From: Elymus sibiricus
Lineage: Eukaryota; Streptophyta; Magnoliopsida; Poales; Poaceae
Direction: 5' to 3'
Length of the DNA stretch: 64,000 nt
Assembly (NCBI GenBank): GCA_039707655.1
Contig: CM077666.1
Coordinates: forward strand, 287,359,166-287,423,165
In this document: piece by piece, positions 60,919 to 64,000 of the stretch
Numbering within the stretch: the stretch's first letter is position 1
Layout: every line of letters starts with the position of its first letter
Position numbers and translations under genes: made by a program
Notes under the pieces: generated by a model
Databases searched by the model: none
What the model was told of the DNA's origin: nothing
Seen by the model: the letters and a program-made list of their open reading frames with translations, nothing else

Positions 60919-62787
60919 TGTTGGGGAACGTTGCATGGGAAACAAAAATTTTCCTACGCACACACAAGATCTATCCATGGTGATGAGCATCTACGAGAGG
61001 GAGAGTGAATCTACATACCCTTGTAGATCGCTAAGCGGAAGCGTTAAGAAACGCGGTTGATGTAGTCGAACGTCTCCGCGATCCAAATCGCAAGTCGTCC
61101 CTCGATCCGATCACGAACTAGTGCCGAACGGACGGCACCTCCGCGTTCAACACACGTACGGCTTGATGACGCCTTCACCTCCTCGATCCAGCAAGCGATG
61201 GTGAAGTAGTAGATGAGTTCCGGCAGCACGACGGCGTGGTGATGGTGGTGAGGAACAATCTCTGCAGGGCTTCGCCAAGCACTACGGAGATTATGACGGG
61301 AGAACTAGAGGGTTAGGGTTGCCGACACACGGCTTGGGAAATCTTGATGTGTCCCGTGTGCTAGCCCTGCCCCTCTATTTATATGTTGAGCCCTGGGGTC
61401 TAAACTTGGAGAGAAAACCTCCACAAGGTCAGTTTTGCCAGCACAAGGTCGGTTTGGCCCGCACGGAAAGAGTCCAACTCGGATTCCAGCAGTATCGCGT
61501 ACAAGCGGTAGTACCGCTTACGATAAGCGGTAGTACCGCCTGTAGCGGTAGTACCGCTTACGATAAGCGGTAGTACCGCTTACGATAAGCGGTATTACCG
61601 CCTGTAGCGGTAGTACCGCTTACGATAAGCGGTAGTACCACCCCAGACGCCAGCAAAACTTCCTTTTGCACCTTGCCTAAGCCTCGTGGGCTTTACCCCT
61701 TGGCCCAAATAAAGTGTTCTCGTACCCGAACATTTCGGGAAACATCCGGAACCCCTTCCGGTGAATTCCGGAACCCTTCCGGAGACCAAACACTATTATC
61801 CCATATATCAATCTTTACCTCCGGACTCTTCCGGAGATCCTCGTCATGTCCGGGATCTTATCCAGGACTCCGAACAACCTTCGGTCACCAACAAAATAAC
61901 TCAACTATACTAATCGTCACCAAACGTTAAGTGTGTAGACCCTGCGGGTTCCAGAACTATGTAGACATGACCGAGACACCTCTACGATCAATAACCAATA
62001 GCGGGACCTGGATGCCCATATTGGGTCCTACATATTCTACGAAGATCTTTATCGGTCGAACCTCTATGTCAAGGATTCAGTTAATCCCGTATACTGTTCC
62101 CTTTGTTCTTCGGTATGTTACTTGCCCGAGATTCGATCGTCGGTATCTCTATACCTAGTTCAATCTCGTTACTGGCAAGTCTCTTTACTCGTTCCGTAAT
62201 ACAAGATCTCGTGGCTAACACTTTAGTCACATTGCTTGCAAGGCTCATTGTGATGTTGTATTACTGAGTGGGCCCTGAGATACCTCTCCGTCACATGGAG
62301 TAACAAATCCCAGTCTTGATCCATGCCAACCCAACAGACACCCTCGGAGATACCTGTAGAGCACCTTTATAGTCACCCAGTTACGTTGCGACGTTTGATA
62401 CACACAAGGTACTCCTCCGATGTCAGGGAGTTGCATGATCTCATGGTCATAGGAACAGATACTTGACATGCAGAAAACAATAGCAATAAACTGACACGAT
62501 CATATGCTACGTTTATAGTTTGGGTCTTGTCCATCACATCATTCTCCTAATGATGTGATCCCGTTATCAAATGACATCTCATGTCAATGGCTAGGAAACC
62601 TTAACCATCTTTGATCAACGAGCTAGTCAACTAGAGGCTTACTAGGGACACAGTGTTGTCTATGTACCCACACATGTATTTGAGTTTCCAATCAATACAA
62701 TTATAGCATGGATAATAAACGATTATCATGAACAAGGAAATATAATAATAACCAATTTATTATTGCCTCTAGGGCATATTTCCAACC
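60919..62787 (-). repeat. 3' LTR of the Angela/BARE-type element
   Basis: The limits are set by TGTTGGGG at 60919 and by the step from TTTCCAACC to the polypurine tract at 62788. The outermost base at 62787 is C where the family has A. Confidence 0.85.
61504..61640 (-). repeat. Minisatellite of AGCGGTAGTACCGCT hairpin units
   Basis: Seven units start at 61504, 61526, 61544, 61566, 61588, 61606 and 61628, so the spacing is 22 or 18 bp depending on the linker (TACGATA or TGT). Each unit is an inverted repeat of 7 bp around one base. It lies within the Angela-type LTR. Confidence 0.9.
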
Positions 62788-62837
62788 GTCTCCCACTTGC
62801 ACTAGAGTCAATAATCTAGTTCACATCACTATGTGAT

Positions 62838-64000
62838 TTACATTGTAATGAATCGAACACCCATGCAGTTCTGGTGTTGTTCATGTGTTGCCCTTGGAAG
62901 AGGTTTAGTCATCGGATCTGCAATATTCAGATCCGTGTGTACTTTGCAAATATTTATGTCGTCCTCCTTGATGTAATCGCGGGTGGAATTGAAACGTCGC
63001 TTTATGTGTCTGGTCCTCTTGTGAAATCTTGGTTCCTTGGCTAGAGCAATGGCACCAGTATTATCACAAAACAGAGTCATTGGGTTAAGCGCACTAGGCA
63101 CTACTCCAAGGTCTGTCATGAACTCCTTCATCCAGACACCTTCCTTCGCCGCCTCCGAGGCAGCGATGTACTCCGCTTCGCATGTAGAATCAGCTACCAC
63201 GCTTTGCTTGGAACTGCACCAGCTAACCGCACCCCCATTAAGAATAAATACGTATCCGGTTTGCGACTTAGAGTCATCCGGATCAGTGTCAAAGCTTGCA
63301 TCGACGTAACCTTTTACGACGAGCTCTTGATCACCTCCATAAACGAGAAACATGTCCTTAGTCCTTTTCAGGTACTTCAGGATATTCTTGACCGCCGTCC
63401 AGTGTTCCATTCCTGGATCACTTTGAAACCTTCCGACCATACTTATGGCAAGGCTGACATCGGGTCTTGTGCACATCATTGCATACATGATAGAACCTAT
63501 GGCTGAAGCATAGGGGATGACACTCATCTTTTCTCTATCTTCTGCAGTCACTGGGCATTGAGTCTTACTCAACTTCACACCTTGCAAAACAGGCAAGAAC
63601 CCCTTCTTGGACTGATCCATTTTGAACTTCTTCAAAATCTTATCAAGGTATGTGCTTTGTGAAAGTCCTATTAAACGTCTTGATCTATCTCTATAGATCT
63701 TGATGCCTAATATGAAAGCAGCTTCTCCTAGGTCCTTCATTGAAAAACTCTTGTTCAAATATTCCTTCACGCTTTCCAACATTTCTATATTGTTTCCAAT
63801 CAGTAATATGTCATCCACATATAATATTAGAAACGCTATAGAGCTCCCACTCACTTTCTTGTAAATACAAGCTTCTCCGTAAACTTGTATAAACTCGAAC
63901 GCTTTGATCACCTCATCAAAGCGAAGATTCCAACTACGAGATGCTTGCACCAGTCCATAAATGGATCGCTAGAGTTTGCAAACTTTGTCAGCATTATCTG
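62838..64000 (-). pseudogene. Copia pol C-terminal part (reverse transcriptase and RNase H) with a stop
   Basis: The open stretch 63950-62838 holds the second half of reverse transcriptase (LYVDDILLIGN) and RNase H (DASFDTDPDD, EAEYIAASEAAKEGVW, DNTGAIALA). The same frame continues to the window edge but meets a TAG at 63969-63971 within the conserved stretch before SIYGL, where the family has Gln. Further upstream domains are outside the window. Confidence 0.85.

Larger units (their letters stand above)
60919..64000 (-). mobile_element. Angela/BARE-type Copia retrotransposon, 5' part beyond window
   Basis: On the reverse strand: the end of pol, polypurine tract GCAAGTGGGAGAC, then a 1.87-kb LTR (62787-60919) starting with TTGGAAATATGCCCTAGAGG and ending AACGTTCCCCAACA. 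These ends are typical of the wheat Angela and barley BARE-1 group. The left target site is GTTTG (60914-60918). It is the youngest layer of the nest in this window. Confidence 0.9.

Noticed and set aside
61504..61640. Evenly spaced short repeats as a CRISPR array
   Set aside because: The linkers between units are near-identical, not unique spacers, and the block lies within a plant LTR. It is a minisatellite.
1..64000. tRNA, rRNA or microRNA genes
   Set aside because: I noticed no cloverleaf with both promoter boxes and no rRNA sequence. The tRNA-like matches are primer-binding sites of retrotransposons. Short hairpins present are MITEs or LTR palindromes.

Overview
The window is plant nuclear DNA from the Triticeae (wheat, Triticum/Aegilops). 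The basis is a complete starch branching enzyme IIa gene of the wheat type, genes with GT-AG introns, Stowaway MITEs, and large nested LTR retrotransposons of kinds that dominate wheat genomes. Nothing prokaryotic is present. The subgenome cannot be decided from the sequence alone. Retrotransposon family names (Sabrina, Maximus, Angela/BARE) are from memory and were not checked against a library.

Layout. 1-6404: the 3' part of a forward Ty3/gypsy-type LTR element without recognisable pol; its 3' LTR lies about 210 bp upstream of a gene start. 6405-11209: a small damaged gene island. A forward B3-domain gene (start 6615, stop 11209) carries, in its first intron and on the opposite strand, a second unrecognised gene (8961 down to 6835). 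Each is broken by a solo LTR of the same family (6906-8451 with CTGCA duplications; 9197-10756 with CCGCC duplications). 12045-20844: an intact RLPH2-type PPP-family phosphatase in four exons. Its 6.4-kb first intron holds two Copia-derived fragments in inverted orientation, an extra solo LTR and other insertions. 22726-32743: intact SBEIIa with 22 exons (819 codons plus stop), same orientation, about 1.9 kb downstream. 32744-38296: gene-free, with two Stowaway MITEs and degraded LTR sequence.

38297-64000 is a reverse-oriented nest. An LTR of the same family as the two solo LTRs is interrupted by a 14.7-kb Copia element of SIRE/Maximus type (38651-53326; LTRs, broken gag, open pol, env-like ORF). 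It is interrupted again by a Ty3/gypsy chromovirus-like element from 54465, whose pol is itself cut by another fragment at 60607, which is in turn cut by an Angela/BARE-type Copia element from 60919 to beyond the window edge.

Two genes look functional: the phosphatase and SBEIIa. SBEIIa makes alpha-1,6 branch points in amylopectin in plastids. The phosphatase has no evident link to starch and is simply the syntenic neighbour. I found no unknown multi-gene system. The points most worth a second look are a duplicated splice acceptor in SBEIIa intron 4, the antisense gene pair hit by sister solo LTRs, a long inverted repeat inside a transcribed intron, and a promoter-like segment ahead of the env-like ORF of the Maximus-type element.
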